From contig NC_015957.1 in NCBI RefSeq assembly GCF_000147815.2, positions 9,548,001 to 9,612,000 of the forward strand: a DNA stretch of 64,000 nucleotides, read 5' to 3'. This document shows positions 37,032 through 46,211 of the stretch, in pieces. Made by a program: the position numbers and the translations under genes. Each line of letters starts with the position of its first letter. Within the stretch, counting starts at the first letter, position 1. The notes under the pieces were generated by a model. That model saw only the letters and a list, made by a program, of their open reading frames with translations. It was not told the origin of the DNA and did not search any database. This DNA is from Streptomyces violaceusniger Tu 4113 (lineage in GTDB: Bacteria; Actinomycetota; Actinomycetes; Streptomycetales; Streptomycetaceae).

Positions 37032-37964
37032 ATGAGCACCCACAGCCACGGCATACAAGACAGCCACGCCGTACAAGGGCGTCGCCGCGAGTATCCGTAC
37101 GCCCTGTTCCTGCTCCCCGGCGCGCTCGCCTTCCTCGCCGTCATCGTCGTCCCGTTCCTGATGAACACCGGGATCAGCCTCACCCACTGGCAGGGGGTGG
37201 GCAGCCCGAAGTGGGCCGGGCTGGACAACTACCGCGCCCTGCTGGACGACTCCGCCTTCTGGGAGTCCTTCCGGCACAGCCTGGCCATGGTGGTGGCGAT
37301 GGCCGTGCTCCCCACCGCGCTGGGCCTGGTGCTGGCCGCCGCGCTCTTCGACTACGTCGCGGGGCACATCGGCACCCGCACCGCGAGCGTGCTGCGCGCC
37401 TGCTTCTATCTGCCGCAGGTGCTGCCGATCGCGGTGGCCGGGATCGTCTGGAGCTGGATCCTCGCCCCGGAGGGCGGCGCTCTGAACGAGGCGCTGGACG
37501 CCGTCGGCCTCGGCTCGCTGCGCCATGACTGGCTGGGCGACCCGGACTTCGCGCTCTACAGCGTGATGGCCGTGATGGTGTGGGTCCAGCTCGGCTTTCC
37601 GCTGGTGGTCTTCATGGCGGGGCTGCAGCGCGCCGATCCGTCCCTGCACGAGGCGGCCGAGCTGGACGGGGCCTCGTGGTGGCGGCGGTTCTGGCATGTG
37701 ACGCTGCCGCAGATCCGCCCGGAGATCTCCGTCGTGCTGCTGTGGTGCACCATCGCGGCGCTCAAGGTCTTCGGCGCGGTGTATGTGCTCACCAAGGGCG
37801 GGCCGGGTGGGGCCACCAATGTCCCCTCGTACTTCTCCTTCCAGTCCTTCTTCGAGAAGACGCAGGTCGGCTACGGTTCCGCGGTCTCCACCGCCCTCAC
37901 CGTGATCATCCTGGCGCTGGCCCTGGTGGCCTTGCGCCTGCAAACCCGGGCGGAGGATCAGTAG
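37032..37964 (+). CDS. Carbohydrate ABC transporter permease (first)
   Basis: This 310-residue MalF-type permease has six membrane segments starting YALFLLPGALAFLAVIVVPF and the EAA loop LHEAAELDGASWWRRFWHV. It lies 7 bp after the binding-protein stop. The cytoplasmic N-terminus is His/Gln-rich. As in the other sugar transporter of this window, no ATPase gene is present. Confidence 0.93.
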   Translation: MSTHSHGIQDSHAVQGRRREYPYALFLLPGALAFLAVIVVPFLMNTGISLTHWQGVGSPKWAGLDNYRALLDDSAFWESFRHSLAMVVAMAVLPTALGLVLAAALFDYVAGHIGTRTASVLRACFYLPQVLPIAVAGIVWSWILAPEGGALNEALDAVGLGSLRHDWLGDPDFALYSVMAVMVWVQLGFPLVVFMAGLQRADPSLHEAAELDGASWWRRFWHVTLPQIRPEISVVLLWCTIAALKVFGAVYVLTKGGPGGATNVPSYFSFQSFFEKTQVGYGSAVSTALTVIILALALVALRLQTRAEDQ

Positions 37965-37966
37965 CG

Positions 37967-38806
37967 GTGAACGCCCTCAAGCGACACCAGGCCCCGGCCC
38001 GCTTTCCGGTGCTGGCCGCGCTGAGCGTGGCGGCCGTACTCATGGTGCTGCCGTTTCTCGTGGTGGCCCTCAACGCGGTGAAATCGCCCGCGGAGTACTC
38101 CGCGAACGGCCCGCTGAGCCTGCCCGAAGGGATCCATCTGGACGGGCTGCGGGACTTCTGGCAGCGGGTCGACTTCGGCCGGAAGCTGTTCAACTCCGCG
38201 CTGATCTCCGGCTCGGTGGCGGTGCTCGCCGCGCTGCTGTCGGTGCTCAACGCGTATGCGATCGGCATCGGGCGGGTCAAGGGCCGCCCCTGGGTGCTGG
38301 CCTTCTTCGTGCTGGCCAACATGCTGCCGCAGGAGGCCCTGGTCTATCCCGTCTACTACCTGTCCAAGCAGGTGGGGCTGTACGACACCCGGCTGAGCGT
38401 GATCATCGTCTTCACCGTGATCCAGTCGGCCTTCGGCACCTATCTGCTCTCCTCCGTGCTCGGCGCCTTCCCCAAGGAGGTCATCGAGGCGGCACGGATC
38501 GACGGCGCCAACAAGTGGCAGGTGCTGTGGCGGGTGGTGGTGCCGGTCAGCCGCCCCACCCTCGGGGTGCTGCTGGTCTTCTTCTTCATCTGGACCTGGA
38601 ACGAGTTCCTGCTGCCCCTGGTGATGCTGATCTCCAACGACAACCAGACGGTCTCGGTGGCGCTCGGCGTCCTCCAGGGCCAGCGGCTGATGGACGCCAC
38701 CATGACCAACGCGGCCGCCCTGCTCGGGGTGCTCCCCGCGTTCTGCTTCTTCCTGATCTTCCAGCGGACCCTGACCCGTGGCATCGCCATGGGCGCGGTC
38801 AAATGA
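37967..38806 (+). CDS. Carbohydrate ABC transporter permease (second)
   Basis: This 279-residue MalG-type permease has the EAA loop VIEAARIDGANKWQVLWRVV and the segment FFFIWTWNEFLLPLVML. The GTG start follows the first permease by 2 bp and is preceded by GGAGGATCAG, whose Shine-Dalgarno lies inside the upstream gene. It forms the membrane pore with the first permease. Confidence 0.93.
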   Translation: MNALKRHQAPARFPVLAALSVAAVLMVLPFLVVALNAVKSPAEYSANGPLSLPEGIHLDGLRDFWQRVDFGRKLFNSALISGSVAVLAALLSVLNAYAIGIGRVKGRPWVLAFFVLANMLPQEALVYPVYYLSKQVGLYDTRLSVIIVFTVIQSAFGTYLLSSVLGAFPKEVIEAARIDGANKWQVLWRVVVPVSRPTLGVLLVFFFIWTWNEFLLPLVMLISNDNQTVSVALGVLQGQRLMDATMTNAAALLGVLPAFCFFLIFQRTLTRGIAMGAVK

Positions 38807-38819
38807 CGAGGAGGGCCGC

Positions 38820-41090
38820 ATGAAGTTCAGCGACGGCTACTGGAGACTGCGCGAGGGCGTCCGCGCCGCATACCCCCAGGGGGTGCTCGATGTGGAGACC
38901 GGCCCCGGCACCCTCACCGTCCATGCCCCCACCCATCCCGTACGCCACCGCGGCGATCTGCTCAAGGGCCCCGCCCTCACCCTGACCTGCACCTCCCCCA
39001 TGCCCGATGTCATCGCCATCCGCATCACCCACTTCGCCGGCGGGGTGGAGCGCGGCCCGTCCTTCGAGATCGCCCGCCAGGAGTGCGACGCCGAGGTGAG
39101 CTGCGACGCCGAGGAGGCCCGGCTCACCTCGGGCGCGCTCTCGGTGCGCTTCGCCCGCACCGGACCCTGGCGGATGGACCTGGAGGCCGCCGGGCGCGTG
39201 CTCACCAGCAGCGGCGCCAAGGACATGGGCATCATGGAGACCCCCGACGGCCACCACCACCTGCGCGAACGGCTCGCGCTGCGGGTCGGCACCTCCGTCT
39301 ACGGCCTCGGCGAGCGCTTCGGCCCGCTGGTGCGGAACGGCCAGGCCACCGACATCTGGAACGCCGACGGCGGCACCGCCACCGAACAGGCGTACAAGAA
39401 CGTCCCGTTCCTCCTCACCGACGCGGGCTACGGCGTCTTCGTCGACCACCCCGGCCGGGTCTCCTTCGAGGTCGGCTCGGAGGCGGTCTCCCGGATCCAG
39501 TTCAGCGCCGAGGACCAGGAGCTCACGTACTACGTCATCCACGGCCCCACCCCCAAGGAGATCCTGCGCCGCTACACCGCGCTCACCGGCCGCCCCGCGC
39601 TGCCGCCCGCGTGGTCCTTCGGGCTGTGGCTGTCCACCTCCTTCACCACCTCCTACGACGAGGAGACGGTCACCGGCTTCGTCGACGGCATGGCGGAGCG
39701 CGGACTGCCGCTGTCCGTCTTCCACTTCGACTGCTTCTGGATGCGCGAGTACCAGTGGTGCGACTTCACCTGGGATCCGCGGGTCTTCCCCGATCCGGAG
39801 GGCATGCTGCGCCGGCTGCGCGAACGGGACCTGCGGATCTGCGTCTGGATCAATCCGTACATCGGCCAGCGCTCCCCGCTCTTCGCCGAGGGCAAGGCGG
39901 CCGGCCATCTGCTCAAGCGGCCGGACGGCTCGGTGTGGCAGTGGGACCTGTGGCAGCCGGGCATGGCGCTGGTGGACTTCACCGACCCCGACGCCCGCGC
40001 CTGGTACGCGGCCAAGCTGACCGCGCTGCTGGACATGGGTGTGGACTGTTTCAAGACCGACTTCGGCGAGCGGGTGCCCACCGATGTGGTGTACGCGGAC
40101 GGCTCCGACCCCGAGCGGATGCACAACTACTACACCCACCTCTACAACCGCACCGTCCACGAGGCGCTGCGCGAGCGGCGCGGTGAGCGCGAGGCGGTGG
40201 TCTTCGCGCGCTCGGCCACGGCGGGCGGCCAGCGGTTCCCGGTGCACTGGGGCGGCGACTGCGAATCCACCTACGAGGCGATGGCCGAATCGCTGCGCGG
40301 CGGGCTCTCGCTGGGTCTTTCCGGCTTCGGCTTCTGGAGCCATGACATCGGCGGCTTCGAGGGCACCCCGGACCCGGCCCTGTTCAAGCGGTGGATCGCC
40401 TTCGGACTGCTGTCCTCGCACAGCAGACTGCACGGCTCGTCCTCCTACCGGGTGCCGTGGCACTTCGACGAGGAATCGGTCGAGGTGCTGCGCCACTTCA
40501 CCCGGCTGAAGCTGCGGCTGATGCCGTATCTGTACGAGGCGGCACGGCAGGCGCACACCGAGGGCGTCCCGGTGATGCGCGCCATGGTCCTGGAGTTCCC
40601 CGACGACCCGGGATGCGCGGGCCTGGAGCGGCAGTACATGCTCGGCGGAGATCTGCTGGTCGCCCCGGTCTTCGACGACGAGGGGGAGGTGAGCTACTAC
40701 GTGCCCGACGGCGTCTGGACGCATGTGCCCACCGGGCGGACGGTGCACGGCCCGCGCTGGGTGCGCGAGACCCACGGCTTCCTCAGCGTCCCGCTGCTGG
40801 CCCGGCCCGGCGCGGTGATCCCGTTCGGGGCGGTCGACGACCGCCCCGACGCCGACTGGGCGGACGGGATCACGCTGCGGGTGTACGAACCGGCCGCGGG
40901 CCGCCCGGTCACGGTGCGGGTGCCACGCCCGGACGGCACGACGGCCGGCACCTTCACCGTGGTCCGGGACGGGGTGGAGCTGCGCGCCGAGGCCACCGGC
41001 ACCTCGGCGCCCTGGCGGCTGGAGGTGGCCGGCGGCCCGTCGGCCGAGGCGGCGGCGGGGACGGCGGTGCTGACGCTGCCGATGCCGTAG
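38820..41090 (+). CDS. Alpha-xylosidase (GH31, YicI type)
   Basis: This 756-residue cytoplasmic GH31 enzyme removes alpha-linked xylose from xyloglucan-type oligosaccharides such as isoprimeverose. The nucleophile Asp lies in FKTDFGERVPTDV and the acid/base Asp in WGGDCESTYEAMAESLRGG. The downstream FGLLSSHSRLHGSSSYRVPW matches E. coli YicI closely. No signal peptide is present, in keeping with action on sugars imported by the preceding genes. GAGGAGGGCCGC precedes the ATG. The GH31 family also contains alpha-glucosidases, but the KTDFGERxPTD signature favours xylosidase. Confidence 0.94.
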   Translation: MKFSDGYWRLREGVRAAYPQGVLDVETGPGTLTVHAPTHPVRHRGDLLKGPALTLTCTSPMPDVIAIRITHFAGGVERGPSFEIARQECDAEVSCDAEEARLTSGALSVRFARTGPWRMDLEAAGRVLTSSGAKDMGIMETPDGHHHLRERLALRVGTSVYGLGERFGPLVRNGQATDIWNADGGTATEQAYKNVPFLLTDAGYGVFVDHPGRVSFEVGSEAVSRIQFSAEDQELTYYVIHGPTPKEILRRYTALTGRPALPPAWSFGLWLSTSFTTSYDEETVTGFVDGMAERGLPLSVFHFDCFWMREYQWCDFTWDPRVFPDPEGMLRRLRERDLRICVWINPYIGQRSPLFAEGKAAGHLLKRPDGSVWQWDLWQPGMALVDFTDPDARAWYAAKLTALLDMGVDCFKTDFGERVPTDVVYADGSDPERMHNYYTHLYNRTVHEALRERRGEREAVVFARSATAGGQRFPVHWGGDCESTYEAMAESLRGGLSLGLSGFGFWSHDIGGFEGTPDPALFKRWIAFGLLSSHSRLHGSSSYRVPWHFDEESVEVLRHFTRLKLRLMPYLYEAARQAHTEGVPVMRAMVLEFPDDPGCAGLERQYMLGGDLLVAPVFDDEGEVSYYVPDGVWTHVPTGRTVHGPRWVRETHGFLSVPLLARPGAVIPFGAVDDRPDADWADGITLRVYEPAAGRPVTVRVPRPDGTTAGTFTVVRDGVELRAEATGTSAPWRLEVAGGPSAEAAAGTAVLTLPMP

Positions 41091-41106
41091 CCCTGTCCGT
41101 AGCCCT

Positions 41107-41130
41107 GGCGCCGGCGCTCAGCGGCGCCGG
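41107..41130. terminator. Possible terminator between GH31 and dacB-like genes
   Basis: Short alternative 7-bp stems (for example CCGGCGC with GCGCCGG at 41111-41130) lie between the two convergent genes. They are weak compared with the other terminators in the window. Confidence 0.35.
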
Positions 41131-41149
41131 GGCTGACCCGGGAACACGC

Positions 41150-42724
41150 TCAGCAGCGCCGGGGCTTGACCCAGGCGCATTCGAGTCCGGCGTCGGCCGT
41201 GGCGGCCGTGGCGCCCCGTACGGCACGGGGCCGCACCGCCTCCGCATGGCCCTCGCCGGACTTCGCGAGCGTCACCACGATCGCGTCCTCCAGGCTCTTC
41301 ACCGACTCCGCGAGGTAGTTGTTGAGAACAACGCTGTAGACCAGCTCCCTGCCGTCCGCGTCCGTGACATAGCCGGAGAGCGCGGAGGCACCGGTCAGGG
41401 AGCCGGTCTTGCCGCGTGCGTTGCCGGCCGCCGGGGTGGAGCACATCCGCGTCCGCAGCGTGCCGCCCACGAACCGGTCCGGGGCGCAGGCCACCGGCAG
41501 CGAGGCGTACCAGTCGGCGTACCAGGGCTCGTCGCGCACCGACAGCAGCAGCTCGGTGAGGCGCCCGGCCGCGATGTTGTCCATCCGGGACAGCCCCGAA
41601 CCGTCGACCTGGCGTACCGCGCCGGTGTCCACGCCCTGTTTCTTCAGCCAGTCGGCGATGGCGCCGAGCCCCGCGTCCCAGGTGCCGCGACCGGCCGTCG
41701 CATAGCCGATGGCCTTGGTGAGCGCCTCGGCGTGGATGTTGTTGGACAGCTTCATGAAGGGGATCAGCAGTTCCTTGAGCGGCATCGAGCGGTGCGCGGC
41801 GAGCGTCCGGGCGTCCGCCGGAGTGGCCCGGCCCAGGCGGGTGGGCCCGGCCACCCGGACGCCGTGCCGGTGGAGGGCGTCGGCGAAGACCGAGGCGGCG
41901 TAGCCGGTGGGCTCCCAGACGCTGACCCACTCCTTGGCGGTCGCCGCCCCGGCCGGAATCGCGCCGCCGACGGTGATGGTGTTGGAGCCGTGCCCGCGCT
42001 CGACGGTGAGGCTGCCGCTTCCGGTGGTCGCGCGGTTGTCGATCCGTACGTAGGAGTTCGGCGGCGTGACGGTGACCTTCGGCCGGTCGCCGGCGGCCGC
42101 GCCCGGGGCGACCTCCACGATGACGCTGCCCGCGTCGTAGTCGGTGTCGGGGGCGAGCGTCAGCGCGGAGATCTGCGCCGCGTAGTACGAGGACTCGTCG
42201 TCGGCCGCCCAGGAGCGGCCCACCCGCTGCGCGTCGAAGCGGGTGTCATCGGCGATCAGCCGCCCGGTGACCTTGGTGATGCCCGCGTCGGCGACGCTCT
42301 TGGCCAAGCGGTCGTAGTCCCCCGCGAGCATCGTGGGATCGCCGGTGCCGCGCAGATACAGATCGCCCCGGAGCGTACGGCCGTGGCGGCTGCCGTCGGT
42401 CAGCACATCGGTGCCGAAGCGGTGGTCGGGGCCGAGCAGCCCCATGGCGGCGGCCGAGGTGAACAGCTTGGTGTTGGAGGCGGGCATCAGCCGGTCGTCG
42501 GCCCGGTGCCGGTAGAGGGCGGCGCCTGAATCGGCGTCGGCGACCACCACCCCGGCCGCGCCGCCCTTCAGCAGGGGGTCGGCGAGGATGGTGTCGAGGG
42601 CGTCGCCGATCCCGGCGCGGGAGGTGTCCGCACCGGCAGGCGAGCTCCAGGTGAGGGTGCAGGCGAGTCCGATGACGAGGGGCCAGATCCAGCCGCTCAC
42701 ACGACGCTTCAGGGGTCTGCTCAT
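41150..42724 (-). CDS. D-alanyl-D-alanine carboxypeptidase/endopeptidase (PBP4, S13 family)
   Basis: This 524-residue exported low-molecular-mass penicillin-binding protein has a signal peptide in residues 1-32 (WPLVIGLACTLTWSSPAGA). The three active-site boxes are SNTK (in LMPASNTKLFTSAA), SNN (in FMKLSNNIHAE) and KTG (in ARGKTGSLTG). It trims the terminal D-Ala of peptidoglycan stem peptides or cleaves D,D-crosslinks outside the membrane. The C-terminus after the KTG domain has an Arg/Ala-rich tail with a final Cys. It is convergent with the GH31 gene. Confidence 0.94.
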   Translation of the reverse strand: MSRPLKRRVSGWIWPLVIGLACTLTWSSPAGADTSRAGIGDALDTILADPLLKGGAAGVVVADADSGAALYRHRADDRLMPASNTKLFTSAAAMGLLGPDHRFGTDVLTDGSRHGRTLRGDLYLRGTGDPTMLAGDYDRLAKSVADAGITKVTGRLIADDTRFDAQRVGRSWAADDESSYYAAQISALTLAPDTDYDAGSVIVEVAPGAAAGDRPKVTVTPPNSYVRIDNRATTGSGSLTVERGHGSNTITVGGAIPAGAATAKEWVSVWEPTGYAASVFADALHRHGVRVAGPTRLGRATPADARTLAAHRSMPLKELLIPFMKLSNNIHAEALTKAIGYATAGRGTWDAGLGAIADWLKKQGVDTGAVRQVDGSGLSRMDNIAAGRLTELLLSVRDEPWYADWYASLPVACAPDRFVGGTLRTRMCSTPAAGNARGKTGSLTGASALSGYVTDADGRELVYSVVLNNYLAESVKSLEDAIVVTLAKSGEGHAEAVRPRAVRGATAATADAGLECAWVKPRRC

Positions 42725-42865
42725 GTCACGGGAGGATCCCGCACCCCGTCATTTCGCGACAGAGCGCGCGGGCGGAACCGAAGCTCCGGATCAACGCGTC
42801 TCCTGTGGTAGGCAGGGGATTCGAACACTTCGAAGACTTCGAACACGACGAGAGGCGGTTCATCG

Positions 42866-43267
42866 ATGGCCACGCCCGGAGCCGATCTGCTGTGTATCGC
42901 GGTCGGCCTGCTGATCTACGCCTGCGCCGTCCGCGACGCCCGGCTCGTGCGACGGCTGCGCCGCGAAGGGCTCCGTACGGAGGGGCTGGTGGTCGCCAAC
43001 ATCGTGGACCGCCGGGGCGAGAGCACGACCCAGACGCCGGTCATCCGGTTCCACGACCACCAGGGCTACGAGGTGGAGTTCACGACCGCGATCCAGGGCA
43101 TCGGGATGGGGCTGGCGAACGGCCGGAGAGTGGGCGTGGTGTACCTCCCGAGCAGCTCGCACAAGGCGCGGGTGGACATGCGGCGCCAGTTGGTGGGCCC
43201 GGCGGTGGGCATGACCCTGGCGGGCACGCTCTTCCTCGGCGTCGGCCTGCTCATCGCCTTCACCTGA
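42866..43267 (+). CDS. DUF3592 membrane protein
   Basis: This 133-residue protein has two membrane segments (residues 6-20, ADLLCIAVGLLIYACAV, and 108-131) flanking an extracytoplasmic or cytoplasmic beta-rich domain of the DUF3592 type (TEGLVVANIVDRRGE, TPVIRFHDHQGYEVEFTT, VYLPSSSHKARVD). Function is unknown. It is divergent from the D,D-carboxypeptidase gene by 140 bp, where the repeated TTCGAA-like elements may form the promoter region. Confidence 0.82.
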   Translation: MATPGADLLCIAVGLLIYACAVRDARLVRRLRREGLRTEGLVVANIVDRRGESTTQTPVIRFHDHQGYEVEFTTAIQGIGMGLANGRRVGVVYLPSSSHKARVDMRRQLVGPAVGMTLAGTLFLGVGLLIAFT

Positions 43268-43733
43268 AGGCCGGCCATCGGCGCGGCACGGCGCGGCGGC
43301 AGGCCGTCAGCGAACCGGGCGCGGCGCGGCCGCCGGGCATGGCTGCCGCTGGTTGAGCCGCCCGGCAGCGGGCCGGGCGCGGCCGCCGGGTGCCGCGGCC
43401 GACCAGGCCGGATGCGGCCGCCTGTCGGTGGCCGCCATCAGCCGGGCGAGCGCAGCCGCTGACATCAGCCGGTCCGAGCGCGGCCGTCAGCCGGGCCCAG
43501 CGCTGCGCCAGCGGGGCCGGGCGCTGCGCCAGCGGGGCCGGGCGCTGCGCCAGCGGGGCCGGGCGCTGCGCCAGCGGGGCCGGGCGCTGCGCCAGCGGGG
43601 CCGGGCGCTGCGCCAGCGGGGCCGGGCGCTGCGCCAGCGGGGCCGGGCGGCCAGCCGGGCAGGGCGGCTCAACCAGCGGCGGGACGCGAGGCGGCGGCCA
43701 GCCATCAACAGGGTCGGGCGCAGCCGCCGAGCG
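43268..43733. other. Low-complexity intergenic region containing a 21-bp repeat array
   Basis: There is no supported gene. The whole 460 bp is biased to GCCGGGC and GCGGCC words and reads open in several frames on both strands, an artefact of composition. The central part is a perfect seven-copy array, listed separately. Confidence 0.6.
43500..43646. repeat. Seven perfect tandem copies of a 21-bp unit
   Basis: Seven identical 21-bp units, each starting GCGCTGCGCCAGCGGGG, run without a spacer. The unit can fold on itself (GCGCTG with CAGCGG). It lies between the DUF3592 gene and the TetR gene stop. The perfection of the copies implies recent expansion. No spacers exist, so it is not a CRISPR array. 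Confidence 0.95.
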
Positions 43734-44384
43734 TCACCGGGACGTGGTCAGGGCGAGGCTGCCGGGGAGGGCGGCGACGGCCTCGCGGAGGCGGGCGGCC
43801 AGCTCCTCGGCGGTGGGCGGCTCGGTACGGCCCGCCTCGTCCGCCCGCGCCACCCAGCTCGCCAGCGCCCCGCGGAACGCGGCGATCAGCATGTCCACGG
43901 CCAGCCGCGGCCGCAGGTCGCCCGGCCCCCCGAGGCCGAACCGGCGGTGCAGGATCTCCAGCGCCTCCTGCGTGGTGGCCTCGCAGAACTGCAGACCGTG
44001 GGCGCCCATCGAGGGGGTCCGCTCGGCCAGCCGCCGGCTGAGCAGCATCCGCCGGGCCCAGCCCTCGTCGTCCATCCGCTCCAGCGCGGCCAGCAGCGCG
44101 TCCCGTCCCAGCTCCACCACGGGCAGCGTGCCCGGGTCCGCGGTCTCCAGCTCCTCCAGGAAGGCCCGCCACAGGTCCTGGTCGGGGGCCATCGCGACAT
44201 CTTCCTTGCTGGTGAAGGTGCGGAAGAAGGTGCGCTTGGAGACCTCCACCTCCTCGCACAGCTCATCCAGCGTCACTCCGCCGAAGCCGCGCCGGGTGAA
44301 CAGCTCCAGCGCGGTGTCTATCAGCGCCTGACGGGTGCGCCGCTTCTTGCGTTCGCGCAGCGAGGAGTTGGGAGCGGCAGTCAC
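43734..44384 (-). CDS. TetR-family transcriptional regulator
   Basis: This 216-residue protein has an N-terminal TetR helix-turn-helix (RTRQALIDTALELFTRRGFGG, then VTLDELCEEVEVSKRTFFRTF, in successive segments) and an all-alpha ligand domain. The GTG at 44384 is preferred: TACACT lies 12 bp upstream on the same strand, which suggests a nearly leaderless transcript. An ATG at 44459 would place the palindromic operator inside the coding region. It is divergent from an MDR oxidoreductase, which it probably represses. Confidence 0.9.
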   Translation of the reverse strand: MTAAPNSSLRERKKRRTRQALIDTALELFTRRGFGGVTLDELCEEVEVSKRTFFRTFTSKEDVAMAPDQDLWRAFLEELETADPGTLPVVELGRDALLAALERMDDEGWARRMLLSRRLAERTPSMGAHGLQFCEATTQEALEILHRRFGLGGPGDLRPRLAVDMLIAAFRGALASWVARADEAGRTEPPTAEELAARLREAVAALPGSLALTTSR

Positions 44385-44410
44385 GGCGAAAAGTGTAGCC
44401 GCCACCGACG

Positions 44411-44443
44411 ATGCCACTTGCGCGCTTTTGCCACTCAGTGGCA
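44411..44443. promoter_or_regulatory. Operator between the TetR and MDR genes
   Basis: TGCCACT-C-AGTGGCA (44429-44443) is a perfect 7-1-7 palindrome. An extra half-site, ATGCCACT, occurs at 44411-44418. It sits between the two divergent genes, where a TetR dimer would block both promoters. Confidence 0.65.
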
Positions 44444-44482
44444 TAACTGTGATCGTCACCCTTCATCGAAAGGCGAACCGCC

Positions 44483-45409
44483 ATGCGCGCTCTGCTCGTT
44501 GACCACTCCGCCCCCTCCGGCCTCCGCCTCGGCGAGGCCGCCGACCCCGAACCCGCCCCCCACCAGGCGCTGGTCCGGGTGACCGCCACCTCCCTCAACT
44601 ACGGCGAGGTCGCCCACCGGACCGAGGCCCCCGAGGGCACCGTGCTGGGCTGGGACGCCGCCGGGGTGGTCGAGCGCGCCGCCGCCGACGGCTCCGGACC
44701 GGCCGCCGGAACCCCCGTCGTCACCCTGGGCGCGGACGGCGGCTGGGCGGAGCTGCGCGCGGTGGACACCACCATGCTCGGCGTCCCGCCCACCGGTGCC
44801 GACCCCGGCGCGATCAGCACCATCCCGGTCGCGGGCGGCAGCGCCCTGCGCGCCCTGCGCCGGATCGGCGACACCCTCGGCCGCCGCATCCTGGTCACGG
44901 GCGCCACCGGCGGCGTCGGCCGCTACGCCCTCCAGCTCGCCCGGCTCGGCGGCGCCCATGTCATCGCCTCCACCGGCGACCCGGCCGCCCACGGCGACGG
45001 CCTGCGGACACTGGGCGCCCACCAAGTGGTCACGGACCCGACGGAGATCGACGAGCCGGTGCACGGAGTGGTCGACAACGTTGGCGGACCGCAGTTGGTG
45101 GCGGCGTACGACAAACTCGCCGCACACGGCACCCTGGTCTCCGTCGGCCATGTCACGGGCCAGCCCGAGACCTTCCCCTTCGGCGCCCTCTACGGAAACG
45201 ACGGCCGCCACGACCGCTCGATCGTCACCTTCTACCTGCTGGACGGCGCCGATATCGGCCCCGACCTCGGCTGGCTCGCGGAGCGCGTCGCGACGGGCGA
45301 CCTCGACCCCGGTATCTCCTGGCGCGGCGGCTGGGACCGGGCCGAGGAGGCCGTCGCCGCCCTGCTGGAGCGCCGCCTCCACGGCAAGGCGGTCCTGGAC
45401 ATCGGCTGA
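44483..45409 (+). CDS. Zinc-free MDR-type quinone/alcohol oxidoreductase
   Basis: This 308-residue medium-chain dehydrogenase/reductase starts with the GroES-like fold ([21 protein letters not shown], in segments). It has the NAD(P)-binding motif [20 protein letters not shown]. The catalytic and structural zinc Cys residues are absent, so it belongs with quinone oxidoreductases or enoyl reductases, probably NADPH-dependent. Divergent control by the TetR regulator suggests induction by an electrophile or drug. The substrate is unknown. Confidence 0.92.
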   Translation: MRALLVDHSAPSGLRLGEAADPEPAPHQALVRVTATSLNYGEVAHRTEAPEGTVLGWDAAGVVERAAADGSGPAAGTPVVTLGADGGWAELRAVDTTMLGVPPTGADPGAISTIPVAGGSALRALRRIGDTLGRRILVTGATGGVGRYALQLARLGGAHVIASTGDPAAHGDGLRTLGAHQVVTDPTEIDEPVHGVVDNVGGPQLVAAYDKLAAHGTLVSVGHVTGQPETFPFGALYGNDGRHDRSIVTFYLLDGADIGPDLGWLAERVATGDLDPGISWRGGWDRAEEAVAALLERRLHGKAVLDIG

Positions 45410-45521
45410 CGGCCGGCAGGGGCGCCCCCGTCGTCTGCCACGAAGGAAGCAGACGACCAGGACCCAGGACAGTCCAGCCCCGGCCGCCTATGAGCATCAG
45501 GACATGAGGCGGACGGCGGCC

Positions 45522-45737
45522 TCAGGACCACTTGAAGCGGTGGGGGTTGTTGTGGTCGCGGTGTCGGGGGCACTGGCACGGCGGCCACGCCTGCCCCATT
45601 GAGCAGGCGTCACTCTTCTCCCCTGCGAGGACGGCCACGATCGCTCTTCGCGCGGTGACGATCCCGTTGTGCGCCATGGTGTAGACACGCATGGTCATCT
45701 TCGGCTGCTCGTCCCGATCCGGCCTATTGTTGATCAT
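45522..45737 (-). CDS. Small hypothetical protein
   Basis: This is a 71-residue protein ending WPPCQCPRHRDHNNPHRFKWS, a Cys/His-rich tail that may bind metal. The start codon overlaps the stop of the preceding gene by one base (TGATG), good evidence that both are translated. An in-frame ATG at codon 14 (TMRVYTMAHNG) is an alternative start. I do not recognise the family. Confidence 0.6.
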   Translation of the reverse strand: MINNRPDRDEQPKMTMRVYTMAHNGIVTARRAIVAVLAGEKSDACSMGQAWPPCQCPRHRDHNNPHRFKWS

Positions 45738-46054
45738 CAGTGGTCGCTCTCTACGCCGACCGGCGCGATGAGCTGGAGCAGGCTGTACAGACTCCGCTTC
45801 ACCGCGCCCAGGTGGTAGGCCAGCTCTTCCGGCGCGGCGTCGGCCAGGTCGAGGGCTTCGGCACCTGCGAGGGTCTGTCCTGCGACGATCACAACCGCGT
45901 GCTCAAGTCCTTCGCGGGTTGGCTTTGCGGCCGCGATACACCCTGAGCACAGGCCCGAGCGCGGCACGGCGCGGTCATGGGGCCCGAAGTCGCCGGGGGC
46001 GGCGCACAACGTGCACGCCGGGGACGGACGTGGTCCGGGCCGCACGCGCGCCAT
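45737..46054 (-). CDS. Small zinc-knuckle hypothetical protein
   Basis: This 105-residue protein has an N-terminal CTLCAAPGDF with a second Cys pair in GLCSGC, a probable zinc knuckle. A helical C-terminal part includes EELAYHLGAVKRSLYSLLQLI. It is coupled to the following gene by a TGATG overlap and divergent from the 83-residue gene at 46212. The pair belongs to the accessory patch and is unrecognised. Confidence 0.6.
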   Translation of the reverse strand: MARVRPGPRPSPACTLCAAPGDFGPHDRAVPRSGLCSGCIAAAKPTREGLEHAVVIVAGQTLAGAEALDLADAAPEELAYHLGAVKRSLYSLLQLIAPVGVESDH

Positions 46055-46211
46055 GCGCGTCGTTGACGCCTGCCGGTACTGCGCTACGGGCCGGCCGTTG
46101 GCAGTATCGACCGAGCGGCCGGAAATCTACCCTGCGCTCTTGACCGCCTCGCGCCGGTCGACGAGCGTCAGCGTGCAACATGGCGCAACTCTCTGGACTC
46201 AGGAGGCAGTC

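Noticed and set aside
42820..42865. tRNA-like GGATTCGAAC sequence
   Set aside because: No cloverleaf can be drawn around it; the repeated TTCGAA units look like promoter sequence.
43500..43646. Possible CRISPR array
   Set aside because: The units are contiguous, with no unique spacers and no cas genes nearby.
43390..44582. Plus-strand frames running through the 21-bp repeat array
   Set aside because: They are open only because the repeat length is a multiple of three; no start, ribosome site or family match, and they lie opposite the TetR gene.
45410..45521. attR copy of the ssrA 3' end
   Set aside because: I found no duplicate of the tmRNA 3' sequence by eye, so the far border of the proposed element remains undefined.
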